Source of the DNA: Plazaster borealis
Lineage: Eukaryota > Echinodermata > Asteroidea > Forcipulatida > Labidiasteridae
NCBI GenBank assembly: GCA_021014325.1
Contig: JAJGQC010000609.1
Coordinates: 186,001-250,000 of the forward strand
Reading direction: 5' to 3'
DNA length: 64,000 bases
Position 1 is the first letter of the stretch. Every line of letters begins with the position of its first letter. Below the pieces are notes generated by a model, which ran no database searches, was not told where the DNA came from, and saw nothing but the letters and a program-made list of their open reading frames with translations. The position numbers and the translations under genes were made by a program. This document shows positions 34,713-46,537 of this stretch, piece after piece.

Positions 34713-35141
34713 CAGACCACGCAACCCGAGTGCGACCTAGTATGACATTTACAATGATTTACACCTTTAAAGCATTATGCATATTTTTAACTCAATCATA
34801 AAATGATGAACCAGATCCATCCTACTACAAACCAGACATAATATACTAACATGGCGGGAATCGCTTTGTCTCTATTTACGATAGAGGAACCATGACAATA
34901 CACACTATACAACCAAATGGTTATTTAAAATCACATCCACGCTGGAAACCTATTACATCAATCCTCAGGAGAGAAAACCTTAAGACCAGGTTTAAACTGG
35001 TAAAAACTGTCGCCTTTATTCAAATATTAAACTCAATGATAAAAAGCGTATTGAGTAGCAATACCAAAATAGAAACATGGGCAAAATCATAATACACTAT
35101 CTTTCTACAACGCCATTTGCAGAGACACCGGAAGGAGGCCA

Positions 35142-35672
35142 GTCCTCTATTTAAAAGGACGAGCATTCACCAGAGTACACCAAAAGCAGAATCCATATGA
35201 CATCCAAAATATAAAATAAGCTCCTGTACAGGTTTTAATCCTCCAATACTATAGCACACAATACACACATAATAGTATACACAATGCACAGCACAGTCAC
35301 TTATAATAAGGGCAAAAAGGTCAACACAACATGAGGCTGGCCACACACTAGTTTACAATGATTCAATCTGCCCTAAAAATAACAATATTTCTGGAATGAA
35401 ATGATGATTTGATACAGAACAATACCCACAGATAACTATATGAGCTTATCCTCCTAGATACAAATTATATGGAGCATGGCCAGAGCCATCCCCCACAAAA
35501 TAGAGAGAAATACCTTGACAAAATAAACGAGCTCTCTTGTGCTCAAAGCTAAAATGAAAAGAGAGTGAGCCCAAAGGACGAACCCCAAACAGAACTTTTA
35601 TTAAAGGTGCCAATTATGCTAATCACAAAGTTGGATCAAACACTTGAACACTGAGGGCGCACTTTGGTCCCC
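35142..35672 (-). repeat. ~0.53-kb direct repeat, copy 2 (left arm)
   Basis: Second copy. It ends CACTTGAACACTGAGGGCGC like copy 1 and is followed by the telomere-like element. Between copies 1 and 2 lie 650 bp with a foldback segment. Mirrored at 38070-38605. Confidence 0.6.
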
Positions 35673-35689
35673 TAAAAAGGATGGTGACT

Positions 35690-36098
35690 GGTTTCCATAT
35701 ATTCGACACCCCTATAATCCGACACCTCTATGTTTCGAACCAACCCCTCAAGATTTAAATGCTAGGGTTGAGGTTGGGGTTAGGTTCAGAGTTAGGGTTA
35801 GGTTAGGATTAGAGTTAGTGTTAGAGTTAGGTTAGGGTTAGTGCTAGGGTTAGGGCTAGGGTTAGGCAAGAAGAAGTTGGGGTAAGAAGTTAGGCTTGGG
35901 GTTAGGGGTTAGGGTTAAGGTTAGGGTTAGGGTTAGGGTTAGGGTTAAGGGTTAGGGTTAGGGTTAGGGTTACGATTAGAGAGTTAGAGTTAGTGTTAGT
36001 GTTAGAGTTAGGGGTTAGAGTTAGGGTTAGGATTAGAAAAATACACACAGGGTGTCGGAACATAGGGGTGTTGGACCATAGTGTCAAACATAGCGTTG
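35690..36098 (+). mobile_element. Telomere-repeat-carrying element T2 (left arm)
   Basis: A degenerate TTAGGG array (35760-36040) lies between ATTCGACACCCCTATAATCC on the left and GGTGTCGGAACATAGGGGTG on the right, an inverted pair related to the ends of T1 at 650/2850. The array includes GTTAGAGTTAGTGTTAGAG variants and a non-telomeric interruption near 35869. Confidence 0.65.
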
Positions 36099-36100
36099 TA

Positions 36101-36485
36101 ACTAAAAGGACAAGCATTCACCAGAATACACCAAAAGCAGAATCCATACGACTTCAAAAATATAAAATATAAAATAATCTCCTGTGTACAGGTTTTAATC
36201 CTCCAATACTATAGCACACAATATACAATATATTTGTATACCCCAATGCACAGCACTTATACTAAGGGCAAAGGTCAACACAACAGGAGGCTGGCCACAC
36301 ACAAGTTTACAATGATTCAGTCAGACCTAAACATGACAATATTTCTGGAATGAAATGATGATTTGATACAGAACAATACCCACAGATAACTATAATGTAG
36401 CTTATCCCTCCCAGATAAATATTATAAGGAGCATGGCTCTGACAAAATATAGAAAATTACCTTGACAAAAAAATAAACTTTTAAA
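36101..36485 (-). repeat. ~0.53-kb direct repeat, truncated copy 3 (left arm)
   Basis: Starts AAAGGACAAGCATTCACC like the others but is cut at the LINE tail at about 36481. Mirrored at 37295-37670. Confidence 0.6.
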
Positions 36486-37055
36486 GCACTGTGCTCCGCT
36501 GCAAGCGGGCGCTTATAAGCGCTGCTCTGCAAAACAACCAACATAAAAGAGAAAGTAGCATTACATAAGTACAAAATACGAGTTAACAAAATGCTTCTTT
36601 ACTGCAGGTAGGATTTACTAAACTGTTTCTTGTATATGCCAAGTGAATTTGAAAGTTTCCTACAGTTTCAGGTAGGGAGAGTTCCAAAGCCTTGGTGTGC
36701 TGCAATCTGAAAACTTCTCCCCATTGATGATTCGCCATTTTTCCTGAAGGAGTTTTTGTTATTGCAGACCTGTACAGCCACGATGCCCTGGGTGGGCATA
36801 TAATCGCACAAGATCACTTAAATGGTGCTGGGGCATCACCTTGTAAAATCTTGAAAATAATGAGGCACAGTTTGCATATTTTAACTCTTTGTTGGATAAG
36901 GGAGCCCAGTGCAAGTAGGCTAATACGGGTGTGATGTGAGTCCGTTTTTCTTGGTGTGGCATGTGATTATCCTTGCAGCGAAATTCTGTAGCCGTTGAAG
37001 ACGAGAGAGAGGTGTATGCTTGTTATTTCCATATAAAAGAAGTTGCATGAATGGA
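36481..37055 (-). pseudogene. 3' fragment of a non-LTR retrotransposon (LINE), RT C-terminal tail
   Basis: On the minus strand the region encodes a RLQNFAARI-like segment near 37000. After a frameshift comes ITPVLAYLHWAPL (about 36900-36940), then LSDLVRLYAHPG, an in-frame stop, and PRLWNSLPE (about 36670-36700). This order is the hallmark of the C-terminal tail of CR1/L2/Rex-like LINE reverse transcriptases. Frameshift and stop make it a dead 5'-truncated copy. The tail ends near 36480, where it joins the third copy of a 0.5-kb repeat. It is also the palindrome turn-point: its last ~245 bp recur inverted at 37056-37290. Confidence 0.75.
36727..37055. other. Unique loop of the palindrome
   Basis: About 330 bp separate the two arms and have no inverted partner. 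Translated on the minus strand, the loop encodes the C-terminal tail region of a LINE reverse transcriptase, continuing directly into the inner end of the left arm. The palindrome therefore folds inside a retrotransposon fragment. Confidence 0.85.
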
Positions 37056-37290
37056 CAATGGGGGAGAGAAGTTTTCAGATTGCAGCACCAAGGCTTTGGA
37101 ACTCCCTACCTGAAACTGTGAAACTTTCAAATTCACTTGGCATATACAAGAACAGTTTAAAATCCTACCTGCATAAAGAAGCATTTTGTTAACTCTATTT
37201 TGTACTTATGTAATGCTACTTTCTCTTTTATGTTGGTTGTTTTGCAGAGCAGCGCCATAAGCGCCGCTTGCAGCGGACACTGGTGCTTTA
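37056..37290 (+). pseudogene. Inverted partial copy of the LINE 3' tail
   Basis: This is the mirror of 36481-36726. Translation on the plus strand gives degraded versions of the same tail (FSDCSTKALE, then FKFTWHIQE). It contains only the part of the LINE distal to the loop, showing that the palindrome boundary cut through the element. Confidence 0.75.
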
Positions 37291-37294
37291 AAAG

Positions 37295-37670
37295 TTTATT
37301 TTTTGTCAAGGTAATTCTCTATATTTTGTCAGAGCCATGCTCCTTATAATATTTATCTGGGAGGGATAAGCTCATATAGTTATCTGTGGGTATTGTTCTG
37401 TATCAAATCATCATTTCATTCCAGAAATATTGTCATGTTTAGGTCTGACTGAATCATTGTAAACTTGTGTGTGGCCAGCCTCCTGTTGTGTTGACCTTTT
37501 GCCCTTAGTATAAGTGCTGTGCATTGTGTATACAAATATATTGTGTATTGTGTGCTATAGTATTGGAGGATTAAAACCTGTACACAGGAGATTATTTTAT
37601 ATTTTATATTTTTGAAGTCGTATGGATTCTGCTTTTGGTGTATTCTGGTGAATGCTTGTCCTTTTGGTTA
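37295..37670 (+). repeat. ~0.53-kb direct repeat, truncated copy 3 (right arm)
   Basis: Mirror of 36101-36485, between the LINE tail and the telomere-like element. Confidence 0.6.
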
Positions 37671-38070
37671 CAACGCTATGTTTCGACACCCCTATGGTCC
37701 AACACCCCTATGTTCCGACACCCTGTGTGTATTTTTCTAATCCTAACCCTAACTCTAACCCTAACTCTAACACTAACACTAACTCTAATCCTAATCCTAA
37801 CCCTAACCCTAACCCTAACCCTAACCCTAACCCTAACCCTAACCCTAACCCTAACCCTAACCCTAACCCTAACCCTAACCCTAACCCTAACCCTAACCCT
37901 AACCCTAACCCTAACCCTAACCCTAACTCTAACACTAACTCTAATCCTAACCCTAACCCTAACTCTAACCCTAACCCTAACCCTAACCCTAGCATTTAAA
38001 TCTTGAGGGGTTTGTCGGAACATAGAGGTGTCGGATTATAGGGGTGTCGAATATAGAGCAGTCACCATCC
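37670..38070 (-). mobile_element. Telomere-repeat-carrying element T2 (right arm)
   Basis: Mirror of T2 with a cleaner array: CCCTAA is nearly perfect from 37797 to 37925. Ends are TTACAACGCTATGTTTCGAC and GTCGAATATAGAGCAGTCACC. The latter carries the GGTGACTGCTCTATA motif found in T1. Frames of Leu-Thr, Asn-Pro and Val-Arg repeats are array translations. Confidence 0.7.
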
Positions 38071-38605
38071 TTTTTAGGGGACCAAAGTGCGCCCTCAGTG
38101 TTCAAGTGTTTGATCCAACTTTGTGATTAGCATAATTTTTAATAAAAAGTTCTGTTTGGGGTTGCGTCCTTTGGGCTCACTCTCTTTTCCATTTTAGCTT
38201 TGAGCACAAGAGAGCTCGTTTATTTTTTGTCAAGGTATTTCTCTCTATTTTGTGGGGGGATGGCTCTGGCCATGCTCCATATAATTTGTATCTGGGAGGG
38301 ATAAGCTCATATAGTTATCTGTGGGTATTGTTCTGTATCAAATCATCATTTCATTCCAGAAATATTGTTATTTTTAGGGCAGATTGAATCATTGTAAACT
38401 AGTGTGTGGCCAGCCTCATGTTGTGTTGACCTTTTGCCCTTAATATAAGTGACTGTGCTGTGCATTGTGTATACTATTATATTGTGTATTGTGTGCTATA
38501 GTATTGGAGGATTAAAACCTGTACAGGAGCTTATTTTATATTTTGGATGTCATATGGATTCTGCTTTTGGTGTATTCTGGTGAATGCTCGTCCTTTTTAA
38601 ATAGA
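38070..38605 (+). repeat. ~0.53-kb direct repeat, copy 2 (right arm)
   Basis: Mirror of 35142-35672. Confidence 0.6.
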
Positions 38606-39039
38606 GGACTGGCCTCCTTCCGGTGTCTCTGCAAATGGCGTTGTAGAAAAGATAGTGTATTCGCAATTTTTGCCATGTTTCTATTTTCGGTATTGCTACT
38701 CAATACGCTTTTTTATCATTGAGTTTAATATTTGAATAAAGACGTCGGTTTTTACCCGGATTTAAACCCTGGTCTTAAGGTTTTCTCCTGAGGATTGATG
38801 TAATAGGTTTCCGCGTGGATGTGATTTTAAATAACCATTTGGTTGTATAGTGTATTGTCATGGTTCCTCTATCGTAAATAGAGACAAGCGATTCCCGCCA
38901 TGTTAGTATATTATGTCTGGTTTGTAGTAGGATGGATCTGGTGCATCATTTTATGAGATTGAGTTAAAAATATGCATAATGCTTTAAAGGTGTAAATCAT
39001 TGTAAATGTCATACTAGGTCGCACTCGGGTTGCGTGGTC

Positions 39040-39268
39040 TGAAGTAGGGAACCTGCAGGGCAGAGCTGTGTATTGAGAGAGTTGGGACATGGAGGGACCA
39101 GCTTTCTCCGGTCACGTGGTTGCTGGACGCCATTTTGTTCCAAATCCAGCACAACCCAATGGGCAGACTAGTCTGGCACCCTGTATTCGCCAATGCATTT
39201 TTTGAGACAAAATGGCTTCTAATCGCAAGGTTTCGCAACTCTCTCAATATACGGCTCTGCTGCAGGGA
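39040..39268. mobile_element. Foldback MITE between repeat copies (right arm)
   Basis: Mirror of 34485-34712. The minus-strand frame at 39014-39274 translates this repeat and is not a gene. Confidence 0.6.
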
Positions 39269-39805
39269 ACCCAAATGCGCCCTCAGTGTTCAAGTGTCTG
39301 ATCCAACTTTGTGATTAGCATAATTTATTTTTTTAAAGTTCTGTTTGGGGTCGCGACCTTTGGGCTCACTCTCTTTTTCATTATCTTTGGGCAAGAAAGC
39401 ACATTTATTTTTTGTCTAGGTATTTCTCTCTATTTTGTGGGGGGGGGGAATGGCTCTGGCCATGCTCCATATAATTTGTATCTGGGAGGGATAAGCTCAT
39501 AGAGTTATCTGTGGGTATTGTTCTGTATCAAATCATAACTTTACTCCAGAAATATTGTAATTTTTAAGGGCTGATTGAATCATTGTAAACTAGTGTATGG
39601 CCTTCCCTGTTTTGTGTTGACCTTTTGCCCTTAATATAAGTGACTGTGCTGTGCATTGTGCATACAATTATATTTTGTATTGTGTGCTATAGTATTGGAG
39701 GATTAAAATCAGTACAGGAGATTATTTTATATTTTTGATGTCATGGATTCTGCTTTTGGTGTATTCTGGTGAATGCTTGTCCTTTTTAAATAGAGGACCG
39801 GCTTC
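39260..39805 (+). repeat. ~0.53-kb direct repeat, copy 1 (right arm)
   Basis: Mirror of 33963-34495, followed by TAGAGGACCGGCTTCTTCCC. The frame at 39311-39502 is chance. Confidence 0.6.
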
Positions 39806-40109
39806 TTCCCATGTCTCTACATACCAAGAGGGACTGAGAGAGGTATAAGGGGAAACGAAACAATCAGATGGACATCGTAGTTTAGGAGTTTGAGTAGGAC
39901 ATGCTAGAGGCCAACAAAAAATAAATATAGGTACATGTTTAATGTACAGTTTTTATGAAAACAAACAAGGTCAAAATCTCTTTTTGTTATGGTGAATCTG
40001 AAAAGAGCCGGTGGGTTTTCTTGGCATAAAGCCATGTTCATCATCTTCGCCTTGCGCCCCTGGGTCCACAGAGGGAACCGGCCATCTGCCCCGCCGACTA
40101 TAGACCGTA

Positions 40110-40500
40110 TTGAATAATGCTATGAAAGTCGCCATCTTGTAGGGCAAACCGTATGAGCGTCTAAACGCGTATCAATGAAGCACGCAGCACGCAGCAATCC
40201 CGGTTTGATTTCTACGGCACATGCACGCACACCCAAACGCACACGCTCACAGACGCCATGTTGAAGGGCAGATATTTGAATGGTGACGTCATATTCAATA
40301 CGATCTATACATCTAGCCCAAAGATCGTATAGCGCCGTAGGTGCAAGATAGGGAACTCACGCGCAAACGCGCGCAAATGAGTGAAATACGCACTGGAGGG
40401 GCGCGGCCGCCATCTTAGGGAGCTGAATCAATCACGCGCCCCCAATGTTCATGCACAGAGAGTGATAATCTCTCATACATCGCTCGGCAGAACAGCCGTA
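40110..40500. promoter_or_regulatory. CpG-rich promoter-like block with CRE (right arm)
   Basis: Mirror of 33280-33680. CRE at 40284-40291 and GGCGCGGCCGCCATCTTAGG near 40397. Confidence 0.4.
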
Positions 40501-42138
40501 GCGCCCCAACTGATCATGCATAGAGGGTCTTTTTATTTTGTTTTATTCATTTGAAGGTGGCCGCCAAGCATAATTCAAACTGGTCACCAATTCTTCAGTC
40601 CACACTTTATGTAGTTACAAATTCTAAAAAGATTGATGAGAGAGGGGACGATCAACTGGTATTTTTCTCGGGGCCTTAAAAGCAAAATAGCATTGCTTTA
40701 GATCTTTGAGTTGTATGCATAATAAATGACAGAGTCAACAGGACAATATTATTGCCCAAAATCGGGATTTCTTGTATAAAATCAACAATTAAAACACTTA
40801 TCTGAACAGAATTCGAACATCTGTAGTTGTTTTTGTATTATTTGTTGGGACCTACGGGGTGGGTGGTAAAATGTCTTACTAACCCAACAGACAATGAATA
40901 CAGTGAATAGAACAGCTGTGTAATTTATTCAATTAAACTCACGGACAGCACCATAGCACAAATTGCAGCAGGGCTAAAATGACAATAAAATTACTAAAAT
41001 ATCTCAAATTTTACAGAAGTATTATACAGAAGTTTAAAATTGGTTAGAAATGTACAAGTAAATATATAAATAAGTAAATATACATACTTACATACACATG
41101 TAAAACATGCATTGAATTCTATGCATCTCAGGGCTAAAATGACAATACAATAATTAAAAATATCAGTATATAAGTATATACAGAAGTTCAAAACATATAC
41201 ATGTAAAACATAAATTGAATTTAATGACTGCTTGGGGCTGTCAATGATAATAGACCTTTATCATGCTGCACTGCTATCTTGGTCCTGTATCCAATAGCAG
41301 TAACAATTGCAAATATTTAATGTACAAAAAAGGAACCAGGCTATTTGCTGTTTCAGCCTCGGTTTGGTTACATTGATTTGAATGGGAGAAAATCAAGATA
41401 GCCGCACCATGATAAAGGTCTATAATGTGAGTTGACAGTTCATCTTAATACAACTTAAAATTCTGCAATGCCTGTTCTTTAAAAAATAATAAAATACATG
41501 TAAAGATCAGTATATTCTGTAAAATGTTCCATTTGTGGGACCATTCCTCATTATTCGTAAAAATAACGCCTGCAGTGTAGGTTTTGTTTCCTATAACCCC
41601 CCCCCCCCAAGAAAAAAAGGAAAAGACATTTGCCAAATTTTGTAGCCTTAAATTAATTTAATTTTTAATTCCTTGTTCTTGTTCCTCGTCACTGAGCCAA
41701 AAACAGACGGCAATTTTGAAATTAAACTTCCCGCTTTTATCAGATTCTATGATTCCAAGTCAATTTATTCTTTAAGTCATGCAATTAAAAAAATGATGAG
41801 CTTTTCTTTCAAGGTGTACACAAAGACTAAGCATTAAAAATAAATATAGCTATTCTTTTAAATGCCAATACAAATTTCCAATTAAAAATAAAACAGATAA
41901 AACTGCGATAACCCCCACACACACACACACGCACACAAACACACCCCTCACTGTTTAGTGTTTATACCATTCATGTCGCTATGACTTAATTTGCATATAA
42001 ACAACCCATCAAGTTGTACGCCACTTCAAAAATGTCATTTTGGTGACCTAATTATTCAGGGCCACTGTACTATTATTTTAAATCACAATTAAATGTTGTT
42101 TAATCACAATGACTGACTTAATGTACAACTTGTTTGCT

Positions 42139-43795
42139 TCATTTATGTGCAACTTTGTCAACTTTCCTACATTTCCTTTTGAGGGTGACATTATGTACTT
42201 CTCTGTTTTTAAACTTAAGTGCATAATGCATTCTGACGTTCACAAACACAGCTACAATTTTGGATTTTATTCTCTCACTGCATAACTGCATCACCTTGTA
42301 CAAAGGTAGATCACACATGGCTCGATTGAGCAGGTGGGAGATGTTGCTCCTTGTCATCTTGATGTCATCAAATTCAGTGCGAAACAACTTCTCACATTCA
42401 GTACAGAAAGCTAGGAAACGCTCTGAAGGGACCATTAACGATCCAAAGTCAGATGTGGAAGTGTCGTAGGCTTTGTGATGTGTGAAGAGTAGCGCAGGGT
42501 TGTCTAAATCTGCATTCTCTTTCAGCAGAGCTTTTCTGCAGATCTGGCATGAAGAGAGTACTTCATGTCCAGTTATTACCTTGCGACAGAGGTAACCAGC
42601 GATGTATGTGATGTTTGTATATTGTTCATAACTTCTTGCTGCTGTGGAGCTTTTGGTGTTGAGACTACCTCACTCTTTCTCTTAAGTAGCCTGCGAGGGG
42701 TGGACAGAGGTTTGGGAGGATTGGGAACTTGGAAAATTGTTGGAATTGCATTCCAGTTCAGTCTGTTTTTCGTCCGTTTGTTTGAAAACTGCTGAATCTC
42801 AAAGTGCTCCGAACACAAGCGGCAGTTTGATGATACATACAGGGGAGTTCTCTGAAGCAGATCAGAGTGACGGGTGTTTTGGACCCACTTCTGACATCTG
42901 CAAAGAACAAAATATAGGCAATAATATTATACTGTATGTTAAAATTGAACAAATAAGCTGACATTACATGCGGAGAAGCCTCTTAAATCTACCAACAACT
43001 CAGTTTAACACAACCTCATTTTGCTGCCAATTCCTTCCTGCTTGCTTTCGTCACATAAAGTCAGAGTCAACAAACGTAATGTTCAACAAGAGCACCGCTA
43101 ATTTCCAAACATCATCACCAGTCATCAGTCACCATGTTTAACCCAGGGTAATGATTTGGTTTTTGTCAACCTTAAGGTATCAAAATTATTAAGAAAGGTA
43201 CAACACAATTCACCTGTGAAAGTTGCAGATGAATACAGTGTACTTGTTGAAGAAACAGCAATGAACTGGCACAGTATTTTCATCAAGACTGTTCAATCCA
43301 TCCATGTTTAGTGTGTGTTTTTAATTGTAATGCCCCCCCCCAACCGCTTGGTACCAAATTGCATCCTGGCCATTATCTCAATTGGTCTACCAACCACCAA
43401 CTTCAGCCAGTGTGCTTTCCAAAATCAGTTCTACAAGGTGGAGATTTTCATTGCTTTAAGGCAAAATTCAAATGGACACCACCACATTTAAATGTTGCCT
43501 TTAGTTAGGTGATATGATTGGAGTATATTTTTTATAAATTTCTATTACTGATGCAATATAGGCCCTATAGACTAGTACTTTTTTTACACATTTAATGGAA
43601 ATAACTCAAACAAAAAATTGCCTAATATTTAATAACAAATATGTACCTCTCCTTGTTCTAGGAAACTTGAAGAATGACAGATCCGGTCGCTTGCTCTGAC
43701 GATTAAAGCAATTTATTGCAGAACAGTGAGCTGATGATGATGAGGTCGATGCCATGTTGCCTTCCCTTGTTTTGTTTTTGTTGACAGATCAGGAT
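42139..43795 (-). pseudogene. THAP-domain/P-element transposase-derived gene (right arm, better preserved)
   Basis: Minus-strand exon 43795-43647 (ATG at 43755) and second exon from 42897. The THAP second half runs 42896-42576 (CQKWV, RLCSEHFE, AIPTIFQVP, a basic LLKRK stretch) and stops at 42576. The transposase C-terminal part is a separate open frame at 42606-42139 (156 codons with stop), containing YIAGYLCRK, two CxxC pairs (CQIC, CTEC) and ending RKVDKVAHK. The two frames overlap by about 30 bases in different phases at what looks like an internal deletion junction. It could be a domesticated two-exon THAP protein of about 140 residues, or a dead non-autonomous P-like element. THAP domains bind DNA through one zinc; without a core it cannot transpose itself. 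Confidence 0.7.
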
Positions 43796-44204
43796 CTATG
43801 AACAAAACAATGAATAAATGTTCTATAATTAAAACCACAACACTTTGACAAGATTGACAGCAATCATGGCAAATTGCTCAAAATACTCCATAGAAGCAAG
43901 GTCCAAAATCCAAGGACATTACTTAATTAATATTATACAAATAAATAGAATAAGATAAAACAGACAGAGGAACATAACGTTACAGTCGTCAACAGTAACA
44001 TAGTAACAGAGATCTAGAATGATTTGGCACACGAACCGAGAAGAGGCCCAGATGCCCAGACCAATTTCAAGGACGGTCATCTTCATACCATAACATTGGA
44101 CCAGATGTTAGTTAGTCATGTTAGTGTTAGTACTTGTTCGTTGTTTTTGTGTGAATGACGATCTTACCACTTTTATTGAACATTATGACGAGTGTACTTT
44201 GCCC

Positions 44205-44580
44205 TTTAAAGGCATCGTACACGTTTGGTATTTACTCAAAATATTTATCAGCATAAAAACTTGCTTGGTAACGAGCAACGGAGAGCTGTTGATAGTATAA
44301 AACATTGTGAGAAACGACTCCCTCTGAAGTAACGTAGTTTTTGAGAAAGAGGTAATTTCTCACTAAAATAATAAAAACTTCTTGCAAGAAGTTTTTATTC
44401 CTAACTGAAAGCACACAAATTTGTACAACAAGGGCGTTTTTTCTTTCATCATTTTCTTGCAACTTCGATGACCAATTGAACCCAATTTTTTACAGGCTTG
44501 TTATTTTATGCATATGTTGGGATACACCAAGTGAGAACACTGGTCTTTGACAATTACCAAACGTGTACGATGCCTTTAAA
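44205..44580. mobile_element. TTAA-ended MITE (right arm)
   Basis: Best-preserved copy: TTTAAAGGCATCGTACACG at one end and CGTGTACGATGCCTTTAAA at the other, 376 bp, no coding frame. Confidence 0.8.
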
Positions 44581-45099
44581 ACAATGTCACAAAAATAATC
44601 GTCTATAATTTTCGTCTCAGTGTTAGCATGTAAAACGAATTACCAGTGTTGCTGTTGGTATTAATTACATGTAAATACGATTTTACATGCTAAAATAATT
44701 TTCGTCTCAGTGAGACGAAAATTATTTTCGTGGCATTGTTTTACTCATTTCTCAAAAACTACTAAAGCACCTCAGCAAGTAATATTTTAAAGGGAAGCTT
44801 TGGTCATCATTATCTTCAAACCGAGGTAAGTTTAATGTTAATCTATGGACATTGTCACTGTTTTGTGTCACTCCCCTACTCCTACATTCTACAACAATTT
44901 ACAAAAAAGTACCCAACAACAAGCATGTTGACAGGGGAAAGCCGGAAACCCTTTTTAAAGTCCTTAAATTTTTAAACGAATATCATGAATATTGTCTCAA
45001 ATTTTAAAGTTGTCCGATTGATGAAACAAAAAATTGGTGTTATTACACCCCATAAAAACATAAACTTACATGTATGATGTACTCCACGATCAGGCATAT

Positions 45100-45450
45100 T
45101 TCAGGCTGTCAGGGGGTGTAGCGACAAATACGACAAGCCCGGCCCGACTGTACGCTAAGTTATGTGCAACTAAAAAACTTTTTTTCCCGCGCGCGGTTTT
45201 TATCACCGATCAACTCTCTCTCGCTGCTAACTAAAATGGCGGCCAAACGCGCCCATTGCGTACTTCACGTTTGTGCGTGAGTTCCCTATCTTGCGCCTAC
45301 GGCCGGCGCTATACGATCTTTGATCTAGCCTGCACCAAATGTGTAGCTTTCTATCATGCATCCCACAGAGCCAACATGGCCGATATTGCCTCCACGCTTT
45401 CTCTTTAGTTTATCCACATTTTATGGCCAATTTGGTTGAGGAAACCACTG
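45100..45450. promoter_or_regulatory. GC-rich bidirectional promoter-like region (right arm)
   Basis: Mirror of 28170-28510, separating the exon-array transcript (rightward) from the THAP gene (leftward). Confidence 0.45.
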
Positions 45451-45990
45451 CAAAGTGAGCAAGGTAAGTTAAATAATTCTTATCGAATCCCTCAAAAGAG
45501 TTCTTACGGTAAATATGAAATTTCAAAACAGTCAAAATGAAGCAAACATAGTAGGCTTCACCCTGTTCACTGTGTGGCACGGCGGCAGACTTTAAATACT
45601 CGTGGCTGAAACTGTATCCCTACAGCTCGAACAGTTGTTTTAGGACAAAAACCCACACAGAAAGTAATGTTTATGTGAAAAGACCAAAATGTTACATCAA
45701 ATTGTTTCACAATTTCACACATTAATTGACAATATTGAGTATTAACAGCTTGTGTGTGCGTGGTTGCAGTAGTGCAGTGATTAATAACAGTATTGTCAAA
45801 TTAAAGTTTTAAACTAAGATTAAAGTCCATAAAGAAACATGATAAACTTATGTTTATAAAATATATGAACTCATTCTCTTGAAATAGTTTTGTTTTACCA
45901 TAAACAAACCGGTGTGTATAGGCATTGCATACTCAGTTCCCACAGAGAAAAGTCCCACAGTCCCACATAAAAAAAAAACAGGCATATTCA

Positions 45991-46037
45991 CGGATGGGAT
46001 TCAAACCCACTGGGGTCGTGGGTTCGAATCCCATCCA
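45991..46037. repeat. tRNA-like hairpin with B-box (right arm)
   Basis: Mirror of 27570-27617, with an intact GTGGGTTCGAATCCC. Confidence 0.5.
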
Positions 46038-46537
46038 CGTAGCATGCCTGTTTTCCGCAAGACTTGGGGGAAAAAACGAGTATAGACGATGTGACCTCTG
46101 ACATCATTCGATAACATGATGCGCGCGCATGTCGCCGGGCAAAACCTTTGTGTACTGACAGCCAGCTATAAAGGACACGCAATGTTACCATGAGTACGCG
46201 TCTTCTTGCTCGGCGGAAACATGACTTGGACAGTGTTTTGTCAACAGAGGGCGGTTTGAATGTAAACAGAGGTCACATCGTCTATAAATTACTGATACTG
46301 ATAATAATATCAATGCATGGTTAAACCAGTGGCATGGGGGCTCAAATCCTTGCCCATCCCCCATGCCCCCAAATGAATTTGTTCTTTATCTCAATGCAGA
46401 TTATTACATCAATTTAATTACTCAATAATTGTAGGATTCTGGCATGCACTCAGTTTTGGCTTTATCATGGTTAAAAAAGGCTTGTCAAAGGAGGGTATTC
46501 TGTACTGCTGTATACTAGATCTGTACTATAATTATTA

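Larger units (their letters stand above)
8639..36726 (+). repeat. Left arm of giant inverted repeat (palindrome)
   Basis: The reverse complement of this segment is found in the same order at 37056-64000. Anchors are seen throughout: the TSD-flanked hAT element (16052-16943 against 56000-56898), an 82-bp minisatellite, the exon array (20461-25540 against 47370-52476), the THAP gene (29856-31461 against 42139-43755) and the telomere-like array (35690-36098 against 37670-38070). The outer visible limit, 8639, pairs with the last base of the window, so the true outer end is unknown. Stretches of near identity alternate with indels, different minisatellite copy numbers and a 605-bp insertion private to this arm. 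Confidence 0.93.

Noticed and set aside
37635..38023. Frames of Leu-Thr, Asn-Pro, Val-Arg repeats
   Set aside because: Same artefact from the CCCTAA array of element T2.
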